Assembly: GCA_914767715.1 (NCBI GenBank)
Contig: OU612066.1
Coordinates: 33,702,283-33,766,282, forward strand
From: Membranipora membranacea
Taxonomy: Eukaryota > Bryozoa > Gymnolaemata > Cheilostomatida > Membraniporidae
Length of the DNA stretch: 64,000 bases
Reading direction: 5' to 3'
Positions within the stretch are counted from its first letter, which is position 1. Each line of letters starts with the position of its first letter. The notes beneath the pieces are model-generated. The model was not told where the DNA came from, did no database searches, and saw only the letters and a program-made list of their open reading frames with translations. Made by a program: the position numbers and the translations under genes. Below are positions 10,762 to 22,439 of the stretch, piece by piece.

Positions 10762-13040
10762 ATGGCTGGAAAACTGAAGATTGCTGTGCTTGGTGAGTTC
10801 AAATTATCTCAATTGGGATTTTTTACATACTGTTGCGAAGCATGTCTTCAAAAGTCCACAAGGTCCATGTCACCTGCAATCAACTAGTCATGTCACTGCT
10901 ACCTAAGTTCTGGATAGGGTGACTGGCCGAGGGGTCGTTGGGCGGGTGCAAACTAGATGACAGGCAATAATGCTGTATGATATGATCTTTAGCTTAGCAT
11001 GCTGTAGTAATTGTATGCGTTTATACGCTAGATGAAATGTTTTTGCAGGTGCTACAGGGAATTCTGGGATACAGGTGTTACAACAAGCATTAGCTAGAGG
11101 CCATATAGTGAAAGCCCTCGTTAGGTCTCCTGAGAAAGTTACTCTTCAGCATGATAACCTGCAGGTAATCCACCATCAGCGCATTTCATCTTCACTTAAA
11201 CCTTATCTCAAAGGCCACTTTTTTCAAAACAAAAAAACTCACTTCACTATATCATGTCATTCAATCGACTTTCGCCACAATGAGCAAAGATACCCTGAAA
11301 CCTCATTTGATGAGCTAACTTAATCTTACAGGTGGTAAAGTCAGATCTCTACGATCCTGTTTCCCTGAAGAATGGAATGAATGGTAAGCTTCCGTCACAA
11401 TTTTCTGTTTTGTGGATGACATGAACATGATGAAAGATATGCTCACTGCAAAAGGGCAATAAACTCAAACAGGGGGTTGTGATGGAGCTGTTATAAATAG
11501 GGTGTAAATCTCAAGAGATTAGATGTGTATTTGACTGATGGGTTAGCTGGGTTAATTAGCTCTTCGGACATACAGCTACTGTAGTAGCCAATGTGTGGTT
11601 ACATCTTCATGCCTGGTATTCACTATACTTATTCAGGATGTGATACTGTAATATCCTGTATAGGAGCCAGAGGGAAAATGCCTAAAGGAACCTCACTCTA
11701 TCTGGAAACGATGAGAGTCATCACGACAGCCATGAGAGACAGCAGCATAAAACGAGTAGTGGCTATGTCATCATGGGGAACATACAGTAGGTGTATACAG
11801 GGCAACATATAGTAGGTGTATACAGGGGAACATACAGTAGGTGTATATAGGGGAACATACTGTATGTGTATACACTAAGCTTTATCTTAGCTCGGACCTA
11901 GAGAAAAGTCAGGACTCTGTGTCATCGTAAACCAACCATAGACCTTTGTGAATATACCCTTCTGTTTTAACTCTTTGCCTAACACAACGGAAACTGGAGC
12001 TGGATCATGATCTTGATCACTTTTCAATTAAACAGAAATGTAAAAAAATAAGTTTGTCTTTAGTTGTAACACTTTGCAACAATCACAAATGATGTATTAG
12101 TTTTGAAAAATTATTTTAAATCGGTCAGAGCGCATGAAGAGTTGTGAGCAAGCAACTCCAACTTGAACGACAAGACAATAAACCGTTTGTATCATAAGTT
12201 TGGACATGGATATAGTACATATAATAGTGATTCTAATTCAATCATCTGATTATTTGTTTAATACTATGCTGCTTCACCCTTATGTTTCTTTTGTCACATT
12301 GGAGGAGATTCCAGGTCACCAGCTTTTATAGAGTACTTCTTAAGGTTTATAATAGCCTCAGTTCTAGAGAGTATGAGAGAGATGGAGGTGTACTTAGACA
12401 CAGAATGTAAAGACTTAGACTACACTGTGGTGAGACCCGCCGGTCTAACAGACAAAGAAATGCAAAGTATGTGCGCACACATTATTGTATAGTCCAGTGC
12501 GTTATCTTAGAAAACATTCAATGAGATCCTGCTAAACTTGATTTCCAGTCAGACAATCGTAAAACCCTTGAAGCAAATAATTACAAAACTTTGCAATTGG
12601 GATAAAAAAATCCAGTCTTTCCGCTTGCAAAACATGATCTTCTCAAATTTTTGTGCACAAAGAGACAAACAGAAAAAGGGGTAGTCATTAACATATGATA
12701 GAAAATAAATAGACCATAGACATAATAAGTCTATGGTTTTCACAAACATATATGGGGAAGTATTCAGACCTCATGGCAACCCTGAGGAGGTTTGAGACAG
12801 GTACCTCGTGGAAAGAGAGCGTAGGGATAACAAATAGTTTCCTGCAGTATTATTATTAACAGAGAACAATTTTATATTGTAGATGGTGATTTAGACGTGG
12901 AGGTAGAGTGCCCCTGTGTACCACAGGGATGGACCTGTGCTCCTAAGATTATGATCAGTAGAGCGGATGTGGCGCGATTTATGTTAGATATTGCCGAGAA
13001 TAATCAGTATGCCAAAAAAGCTGTCAGTATCGCACTGTAG
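10762..13040 (+). CDS. NAD(P)-binding NmrA/flavin reductase-like protein
   Basis: Six exons join in phase (10762-10792, 11049-11164, 11332-11383, 11637-11786, 12308-12466, 12883-13040) to give 221 residues, close to the roughly 206 of biliverdin reductase B. The N-terminus reads KIAVLGATGNSG, a GxxGxxG dinucleotide-binding loop on the first Rossmann strand. It is followed by the ALVRSPEK turn, the DTVISCIGARG strand-loop, VVAMSSWGTY, the YTVVRPAGLTD strand and the late motif MISRADVARFMLD. This order is that of atypical short-chain dehydrogenase folds of the BLVRB/NmrA group, usually soluble oxidoreductases using NADPH. The substrate cannot be read from sequence. The exon 4 donor at 11787 lies inside a 25-bp tandem repeat. 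The exon 5 acceptor is set at 12308 because only that frame stays open. The gene converges on the zinc-finger gene at 22439-15221. Confidence 0.86.
11780..11879 (+). repeat. 25-bp tandem repeat carrying copies of a splice donor
   Basis: Four units of 25 bases start at 11780, 11805, 11830 and 11855; the fourth is diverged. The first unit begins inside exon 4 of the NAD(P)-binding protein gene and contains its donor, ACATACA|GTAGGT. Units 2 and 3 repeat that donor sequence (GTAGGT at 11812 and 11837). Confidence 0.85.
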
Positions 13041-13541
13041 ACACCTGGATCACCGGATCAACTGGAACAGTATTAACACTTCTAACTTGCCTTATTAAAC
13101 TCCCTAACTCCTCGGACTCTGTGTGCCATCCATAATTCATAATGTACCATCTATAATATGTGCTAGGTTTTTATTGTTGATGTGATAGCAACACTGGGTG
13201 ACCATCAGTAGCTGATACTTTTGGAATAACTGTAGATCACTGTGCCTTAGAAAACATGCAGTGTTTGAATTCTGTAGGAGATGATATATGATGCTTCTGG
13301 TACAAAGTTCAAACCCCATAATAGCATAATGATAATGACAAGTTGTATTTTTTTAAATTTTGGCATCAATAATTCTTCTTCTCAACATCAGGCAGAAAAA
13401 GAATTTAGAAAGTCTTGCTACTGTTGCATCAATTTTTTGATAATGGATACTGTAACAACTTTGTTTTTATTTTCAAACCATATGACTTTTTTTGTTGGTC
13501 ATTTGTCACAAATTCCATTCCATAGGTTTGTATTCTTGGTG

Positions 13542-13547
13542 AATAAA
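13542..13547 (+). promoter_or_regulatory. Candidate polyadenylation signal
   Basis: AATAAA occurs about 500 bases past the stop codon of the NAD(P)-binding protein gene, on its strand. Confidence 0.35.
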
Positions 13548-14960
13548 AGTACCTGATCTCACAACAAAGAATACCCTTGACCCTACCTATATATAGAACA
13601 AGTTAGTTCCTTATGTGCAATGAACTCATTGCTCTGTGGTGGCGGAGGTATACCGAGATTGTTTGGCGGTTGCTGATTTATCAGCAGGGAATGCTTTCTG
13701 TACTAGGAGGCTGGTTATCTTGGATTGGATTATCAATGCTGCATCACTTATCATCAGTTATGTACAGTTACACTGGTCATACATGGCAGCATACTAGTTC
13801 AGCCGCACAAACGACTGCAAGATGGATTTTGTGGCATTTCAAAATCAAGCGTTCTGAAATATCACATGCAGCCAGCTATCGAGCCCTTGAACCATCTGCC
13901 AACCTGGGTTACATCTCGATATTTGTCAGTTTGGTGATATCATATGTTACATATATTGACAACTCACATACATTGGATTGAGCCGAACACAACAAATGAC
14001 ATTTTAACAGCCTATGAGGGATGGAAGCATTGGTGCATTCGCACTATAAAGTTAATTTTGCAACTTGAATGATTTTCTAGAAAACACAACGGTTCGGTTC
14101 ATGCATGACTTGATTTATTAGCCGTTTTTCTACACCATTTGTAAACTGGTAAAATCATTGCAGTTATAGTGCGCTTAAAGCCTTGTACACATACACTCAA
14201 CACATTTTTAGCAGGCATGCAGGAAATTAATAAAAATATAGCTGAATATGACCAATTTAATTTTTTGACTGGCAGAGAATGCTTCAGCATAAAGCTCTTA
14301 ACTTGCTCATCTGATTTATTATCTGACTTGACTGCTGCTAATTATGAACGGAATGAGACATAAAGATATATACTATAGTCTTTGCTTGGTTGTGGGTTGG
14401 GGGTTGTGGGTTGGCAGCGTTGTAACCATCTACAACATTATATTATAGGTCAATACTAGTTACAGCAATCTCTTTTGTGTTGTTCTCTAGTGTATTATCA
14501 TGTAGTTAAATCATTTATGTTATCTTATCAGTTTCAGAAGGAAGACAACTCAGACATGTAACAGTGAAATCCCAGCAGGGCGTTTGGCACCAGGGTGTTT
14601 GCACATAACTCCTAAGCTCTCAGATCCTAGAATTTTCTAGGATTTCAACGAGGGGATGGAGTTGCTATCAGCTACTTAATGGGTGTCCAATTCTCATTGA
14701 AAAGAATGAGTGTGGGTTTTGAATTGTTATATATTCTGTACATGGGTAAAATACAAATACAACATCTGGCAGGACAACATAATAAAGATGATTAAATATA
14801 ATGAACCATCCTGTTGCTAAATTCATCGGTATTTCCTAAGTAGCACATGCTGCAAAAAAGCAGGAAAACGGCTTCTGAACATTCTGAATGAAATCTTCCA
14901 TGAATAAAAATTATACACATATACAAATGGAATACAGTGTTTTTTTTACCGTTATTGTTC

Positions 14961-15021
14961 TTGCCTTGTTCACACGGTCACGGCCACGGCCAAAACCTGT
15001 GGCCGCGTGAACAAGGCTATC
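14961..15021. mobile_element. Hairpin MITE in the probable 3' UTR of the first ZNF800-like gene
   Basis: The inverted arms GCCTTGTTCAC and GTGAACAAGGC bound a GC-richer core (14963-15017). The heptamer ATTGTTC lies at 14954-14960 and 15022-15028, a probable target duplication. The right end (TAGCCTTGT read inward) resembles that of the element at 42604-42678, suggesting one family. Confidence 0.55.
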
Positions 15022-15220
15022 ATTGTTCATATTGAAATTACGGGGTATAGATATAATACATTGACCTAAAATAGAACATGTCAAAACGATCCCTAAAAAC
15101 TCAGATCTCAGTTTGTTCAACTAAAGCACTGGTATCGGATTTGATTCTGTGTTGTGCACCATCTCAGTCCCTCCATGACCATTTATAGAGTTTGAGTTCA
15201 TCTTTCTGTCTTACAGCAGT

Positions 15221-18200
15221 CTATTTCTCAGCAGGTGTGAATAGAGCAACAGTTTTCTGCACATTGTCACCACGTTTATCCGCAGGTTCACCTTCTGGTG
15301 ACTCAGTTCCCGGCCCGTTTTTAGATTTACCGGTAGAAGAGGTTGAGTTACCCTCTGTTCCACTAAGCGGCATTCTAACAGTTTTTAATTTACTGACGAG
15401 CCCCTCTAGTTTAGGACTTGAGATCTTCATTGGCTTCACGGCTTCCACAGGTTTTGGCGCACTGGCTCCCTTTTGCTTTGTTTCTGCTGCTTTCTTTAGC
15501 TCTGCATATGTAACTTTCTCAGGAATAAAGGCTGTTACAGGGAAAACAGGAGCAGGGGCTATTTTAACAAGCTTTGCAGGAGGTGCCGACGTCTTTGCGT
15601 CGTTGGATTTAGCCCTCGGTCGTTTGTTATTCTCATCTTGACTAACGAGCTCGACAGCTTCATGCTTGGTGACAATCTCCTGCTTACGGGGACGGCCACG
15701 TGTTCTTGTAGGAGTTGAGTTAGCGGATGTCGAGGATTTTGAAGGTGCTGGAGAAGGCACAGCAGATGATGAGGCTTTTTCATGGGCTGGTGAATTGGCG
15801 GATCTAGGTCTTATCTGCGGTAAGGGAGATGACACCCGAGAGGATTTCATATCCTGTTTGCGGGGTCGACCTTTCACCCTTTTTGAATCGGAGGTTGTAG
15901 ATCCTTGTTCTAAAGGAATAAGAGCAACAGATGTCAACAAAATCACAATTAAATTTATGAGTTTTATTCGGATTATCTACACCTGCCATGATGTAGGTTT
16001 GCGCCTAGTAACTATGCATCCTGCATTCTACAGTTGGCTTGACAGACACTTAGAATGTATGATAAAACAAGATGATAAGATGCAAGGATGAACTAGAATA
16101 AGAAATGCATTATGGGTAATTTTTACACATATCTAATTCATTGAAAATACTGTATTATATAGGTAATATAAAAACCTACCAGAATCTACAGACATTTCAG
16201 CTTCGTTTTGTTCTCGGCTCTCTAAGCTTGTATCAGCATCGCTACTTCCTGTAGTCTCCTTACTCCTGCTCCTAGTCTTAGTTCCTCCATTCTCAGTATA
16301 AGAAAAGCTTGCGAGAACAACTGTTCTTCCCACAATCCCCTCATCTTTACTCTCATCCACTAATGAGCTTAAGTCTATGACACATGAACCAACTGGACTG
16401 TCCGCTGCCAGATCCTGGTGATTTCTCTTACAGTGATTTTCACATTCTGACTTATCCGCTGTTGTGAATTGGCAGAGAGTACATTTGTAACGACTGTAGC
16501 CGAGATGGCGCATGGCATGGCGCTGCAGGGTAGTGGCTGTATCATATTGAAGTTTGCATTTGATACAGAAAAGCTTCTTCAGGTCGATCAAGTCTTGTAG
16601 TTTAGTTTCGTCCACTGAGTCTAACAGAGGTGTAGAAACACCTCGGTATATAATTCTTAGCTTACCTATAAGTAAAGGGAACAATGAGTCATGTGGAGTT
16701 ACCTGTCTCAAGTTATAGGTTCTCAACTAATAACATAAATAATATAATAAAAGCACCAAAACATTTAATAGATTTCAAATTCATGGTTGTATCTCTTGAC
16801 AATTTCGCCGAACTCTCTAAATAATCTAACTTGGGACAAATTGTTTCAAGACATGCTACAACAAAACATTGTGGCCTCTGTACCTTTCATATATTTGATA
16901 TTTCTGGAGTGTATGAAGTCTACTCCATTACTAGAGCTGGTGTTAGATGAGGATCTCTCGGCTAACTTCTTCACAGCTGGTTCTTTCTCTACAGGTGAGT
17001 CAGGAGCCTCAGGGTCGATCACACCTGGCACCGAATTATCTACAGGCTCTGAGCTCTTCTTACCTGTCATCAATCAATAACCATATGTCAATGTGTTTAT
17101 ACATAATAACCATATGTCAATGTGTTTATACATAATAACGCCAGTATAAATGCGACTATGAGAAACCAATCACCCAAGCATGAACCCTGGATGCCAACAC
17201 AACCTCAAATAGCTCCTCACACTAACGTCATTACTGCAACCCATGTGTCAGCTTCATGCATCCCTTCACATCAATGACATTAATGATTTAACCCTGTACC
17301 CTTTGCTAATTTGCAAGAGTATTAGTATCTACATGTGAAACGCATTTGTGATGATCTCACCATTTTTATCAGAGATCTTGCTCGAGTTTTCCACATCCTC
17401 TCTTAGTTTGTATACTAGAGTTCCGTCGGGCTGCTGGAACTTCACCACCTCTGGAATTTTTACTCTCTCTCCGTCATAGAATCTCTTAGGCTTCACATTC
17501 CTCTTGGGTCTGCTCTGTGCGATACTGCTGGGGGTAGCAGGAGGAGTCTGACTCCGCTCCTCTTCCCTCGCCTCATCTGATGGTGATAGCTGGAATAGCA
17601 TATCGTCCTGATAATATTTTGGTGACACTTTCGGCTCCTTCCCTTCCTTCAGAACAGTATCATCCTCCGGCAAGTCTTCTACTGTCATCGGAATAGGGGA
17701 AGCAATTTCAGGGGGCGATATCTTCTCAGCTAGGTTTTTCTTAGCCTCAGGTTTATTGGTCTCACTCTCAGTCTCAGTCGGGGTCGGTGTTCTAGACTCC
17801 TCATCAACATCCATCTTACTGCCATCTTCGGCCGAGGAGGCAGTATTCGTTTTATCTTTGTTTCTCTTGATACACGCAGTAGCGTGCTGCATCATGTTTG
17901 ATCTCATGCTGAAGGCCCTGTTGCAGGTCTTGCAGACGAAGAGCAGAGGTTTACTCTGTTTAGATTGTACGCTGCTGCTGCTTGGTTCAGGGGGTACGGG
18001 GCTCCGTTTAATGAAGGACGGCGGCTCCATCCCAGCTTTCTTATAGCAAGCCAACATGTGCTGGTTGAGGTACTGTTTCTTAGCAAACACCTTATGGCAA
18101 AGACTGCACTGCCTACAAGTTCAAACAAAAAAACGTGTCAACGCGTTTGTAATGTAATCACACCAGGGGCTCAGAATAAAGAATGCGACCAGTATCAGAC

Positions 18201-21200
18201 TGTGAAAATAAGAACAATTTTTTACTATGGCATCACACTCATGTGTTTCATCGAATATAATGAGAAAATAAATCTAAAATCTTTCTATCTAAAACCTCAT
18301 TGTCCTCTGCAGAAGTCAATCTAAAGAGTCTCAAGGATCTTGCGATTGTTTGCAAGTGCCTTGAAATGTCTTCCGAAATCTTGTCACTCATCATGGTTTC
18401 ATGGTTAGATGCCATTTGTGAAAATGAATTGCAAAATGTGTAATAATATTAGATTCGATTGAGCAAAAAACATTGACTTTGCAATCAACCATCAACCCTT
18501 TGATTGTGTGTCACTGCACTGAACAAGACTCAAAGTGTTGCTTTTTAAAATACCCTGTATGAGTTTATATTAGCTAGATTTTAATTTATTCAATTTGATG
18601 AATTCATGATGTTAACTGGCACCAACTTTTCGCTCGCTAGAGTGGTAGCTTATAAAAAAAATTGAGGGTGTTTCAGACCTGTGCAAGAAAAGAGATTGTC
18701 TCACCCTGCAAACACTGTAATCCCACTACGCTGCACATAACTCTTACCCATTTCTAGCGCTAGCAGCAGCTACAGCATCTTTACTGCTCTTAGCCGTAGA
18801 TTTCTCTGATGAGGAGCTTGGTGAGGAGTTGTCCTTCTTACCACCCGAGTCTTTAGTCTCAGCAGATTTAGGATCTGAGTATACTTTGGCTCTTATCTTC
18901 TCTCTGATCTTATCAATGCTATCACCAGACAGACCGTGGGCTCGCTTCAGGTGACGAGTAACTCCCCAAAACTACAAAGAGAGGAAAAATACAACTGAAT
19001 ATGGCACTATGTGAGTTAAAGAGAAAAAAGAGTTATTTTCTGCAACTATGTGCTATTTGAAGTTTCAAAACCAAGGAAAAAAGATTGTGTAGTGAGTAAC
19101 TAATGAAGTGATCTCTGAGTGAGATGACTAAGAAAAAAACAACTCGAGGGTTTAGGTTTAATGATTCTGATCTCGTGCTCTTAGCTGATCTATGAATATT
19201 ATTTATGAATTCACATTCCACTGGGTATATTTAATATGAGTTTAATATGAATCGGATGAAAAATACAAGATAGTTGACTGAAGTGGATTGAACTGGAGCA
19301 GGGGATAAATCCCCACAGGATCAAGTCAATCTCCATCATCAACACTAAAACCATAGAGCTATTATTTTCTAAGTACAAATCTCTATGACTAATACATTCT
19401 GGTAAGAAATACGAACAACTTGGCGAGTCAGCGGGAATGAGATACATAATTCACGTAGGAGTGGCCGTCTTCCGTGTAGAACATTAATGCTCACTATAAA
19501 CTAGTAAATCGTAAACAAGCCTCACATTGCAAGCTGCCATATGCATAACATAACACAACAGCCTTGGCGATAATTTATGTGAACTGTTGGTATGTCCTTT
19601 ATAAATGGACAAACCCATTAAACATGCTACATTGAACATATCGTGGTGATTAATTATCACTTCACTGGTGGTTGAGCCCAGCACTGCACAACAGTCAATA
19701 TGCTGTTTTTTCACTCTACTCCATCATGAACTGCATTTTGGCCCAACTGGGTGGCTGACAGGAACGAAAGGCAACAATACCTACTCTAGGCTATTCTGCT
19801 AGTAGACCAGCCCCTCCTATAGGATTTCCCTGTTGTAAATTGTCTGATTACCAACTTTTTTTTATCAACTATTGAACCCATATATGTATCGCAGTCAACT
19901 CCAAATCAAATGCACTGTAGATACCACTAAATACTGAATCAGGTTTAAACCTGACTTTGTTTATGGTCACTAAGCTTAGCAGTTACAAAAAAATCTTAAC
20001 AGTACACATACAGGGATGATACAAGTTCCCAACCCATGCCGATACACTTTTGACACTCCTTACCTGAGTGAAGACGTTCTTACAGTAGATACACGGATAG
20101 AATTTCTTCTTCTTTATATGTTTGTTTAGCATGTGAAAGTTTAGGGTTTTAGGAGTGGAGAAGGTCTGTTCACATAACAGACACTTTAACTTAGAGAAGT
20201 CACAGTCTTTTCTCTTAGACAGCGCATCGGCTATGGCAGCTGAAAAAAACACAAAGATAATTATAGCTGATCAAATTTTGAACATAATTATTTGAGAGTA
20301 CATCAGGTTGAGATGTACTTTTAATAGACTGATGACGCTGATCCTCAGTAGAACCGAATACTCAGATTATACACAAGGTCTTTAGACGAGAGACCATTTA
20401 ATTATCTATGGACCCTGTTGAGGCTATTTTCAGATTTTCTAGTCTATAGCTCATCGGAGGTCTTGAACTGGTGGATGTTCCATTTATGTTTTTTGTTTGA
20501 CTCACCTTTAGATAAAGGTTGTTTGTATCTAGCAGATCTTGATTCGTAGTCATCGACATCATCAATGTCGGCATCATCGAAGTCAGATGGGATGTCTACT
20601 GCTTTCAAGTCTGTCTTACTGCCTCGCTGTCGTAAGTTCATGTTAGGATAACCATCTATCAAAACGTACATAAGACACATCGTATATAACATGTCATGTA
20701 AGTATCATTATAACAAAATCATAAGACAGAACAATATATATATACACACAGCTTGTCACTTGCCTCTCAATTTAAAAATCTGTGAACTATCACAATTGAA
20801 TGCTCGTCAATCAATGCAATGTATGTTGTATATAGTGAAAAAAAACACTTGTAGTTATCTGCCCCTGTAATCAGGGGTAGCCAACTCATTATGATGAAAC
20901 AAGGTCCAGTATTAAACGCTACCTTTTGGTTGAACAGTGACAAGTTGGTCTGAGTCATTAGTGGCTACAGAGCTTCTTCCGTCCGTCTCTGGTCCTACAG
21001 ATTGAGTCACAGCTACTGCAACGCCTGTATAATAAGTTTGTAGTGGTTACAAAGACAGTCTGTTGGTCTCAAAAAAGCAAAATTACATCCTGTTTCTTAA
21101 TCACTGTCCCAATTGAAGATTGAAGAAGCAGCTGCAGATTAGCTAATGGATAAAACAGCAGCGGCATAAAACTCAGCCTGTTTGATAATCGGGGGAAGGG

Positions 21201-22439
21201 TTTTATCACCGTGTGAATTATTGGTAACATAGATAAGAATATCAGAAAAACGGAATCCGATGGCGGCAAATTTGTGTGACAACGGAATTTTGAACTGCAT
21301 CGATTGGCTACAAGAAGAACAGGGTGCCACTAAAAAATTTGTTATGTTACATAACGTAGAGAGTGACACAAAGAGATAAACTATTTGCTAGTCAAAGAGG
21401 ACTTCTATAACACCGAATTGATGACTCGAACCTGAATGTGAAGAAAGAGAAAATAAGCCTCACCTTCGATAGCAGTAAGTTTGATCTCAGGTAGAGTCTT
21501 GGTTATCTTGGACAGATCAGATGGCACTGTCCGCCTGATGGGTTTGTGCTTCTTTTTAGGTGCGATGTTCTTACGAGCATTAGACGCTGACCTTGCGCTG
21601 CCGTGACTCAGAGACAGCTGATCGGTGTCAGGATCTGTGGGCTGAAGTACCGGGGTCTGATATGAGGGATAGAACTGAGCCAGGCTAGCTGATGCATCTA
21701 TCGTACCCTGCAAAATAATTAAATAGGTTTGATGATCGGGTTTCCAAATAACAGCAGTTTTTTTCTACCACATGGACATTTCTGGGTTCGATACATGATT
21801 ATGGTTGGAACATGGCTAGCTACAATTTAAACAACGTTTGAGCCTTCCAATCAGAGAATCTATTGTTTCGTGATCATGTTGCATGACAAACGGTTCAAAA
21901 TTGACCACGACAGTCCGGAACATTGTTGACCATGATTATATCGTATAAGAGTTGCCCTACCCTGCAAAACAATCATCATGGAATGTAATCTAGTTACAAC
22001 TTGAAGAATGTTTGGTATGTTCGGGTTTCTGATGCATGCTAATAATAATGACCTTACCTTGCAGTACAACCGTTTGTGCGATATAAAGTTAGCCAGCGAT
22101 CTGAACAAACTTTTACAAATCCTACACTCCAGAATGGCATCGCATTCCCTCTCTAGACATTCCACCACCTCTTTAGTCGCTGTAGAGCGTGCATTCAGAA
22201 TCTAAAATAGAATAATAACTGATATGAAACATGATAAATTTATATAAAACAATCAGCTCAGTTTATTAATATCAAATCAAAAACATGTAAGGAACCAGGT
22301 AGATAGTATCATAGTCACATTTTCTCCTTCAATATAACCAAACATTTGTTTTCTTTGACCTTACCTGAACAACAGTAGGGGTGCCAAGTTCGATTGGTCT
22401 GGTCAGTGTCGATATGTCCGGCGTACTCCGTGACGACAT
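15221..22439 (-). CDS. ZNF800: ZNF800-like C2H2 zinc-finger protein with AT-hooks
   Basis: Eleven exons join in phase on the minus strand: 22439-22365, 22201-22058, 21707-21464, 21024-20923, 20655-20506, 20239-20064, 18971-18748, 18112-17361, 17063-16884, 16665-16180 and 15909-15221. The product is 1073 residues. The N-terminal finger ECRICKSLFRSLANFISHKR (about 50-72) closely matches the hallmark first finger of ZNF800. Further fingers lie near 260-282, 288-310 (split by an intron after FTQ), 374-396, 430-455, 715-737 and 743-766. The last exon has two AT-hooks (KGRPRKQ near 857-863, RGRPRKQ near 915-921) in a Lys/Pro/Ser-rich tail. Acidic and Ser-rich linkers separate the fingers. The protein is probably a nuclear DNA-binding regulator; its targets are unknown. 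The AT-hook tail and greater length are differences from what I recall of the vertebrate protein. The start ATG at 22439 opens a clean first exon. A paralogue lies immediately upstream at 36888-25275. Confidence 0.88.
17077..17134. repeat. 29-bp unit repeated twice in an intron
   Basis: Two identical 29-base units (17077-17105 and 17106-17134) lie just upstream, on the gene strand, of the exon at 17063-16884 of the ZNF800-like gene. Confidence 0.8.

Larger units (their letters stand above)
13041..15220. other. Region between two convergent genes
   Basis: This holds the 3' ends of the NAD(P)-binding gene (+) and the first ZNF800-like gene (-). An AATAAA at 13542-13547 could end the former. 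A palindromic element at 14961-15021 lies about 200 bases past the stop of the latter and may be in its 3' UTR. An open frame at 13613-13981 has no recognisable domain and was not called as a gene. Confidence 0.5.

Noticed and set aside
13613-13981. 122-codon plus-strand frame
   Set aside because: No recognisable domain; Trp- and Ser-rich with a second overlapping frame; lies past a gene's likely 3' end. Treated as chance.
15192-15641. 149-codon plus-strand frame
   Set aside because: Antisense shadow of the Pro/Ser/Lys-rich last exon of the ZNF800-like gene.
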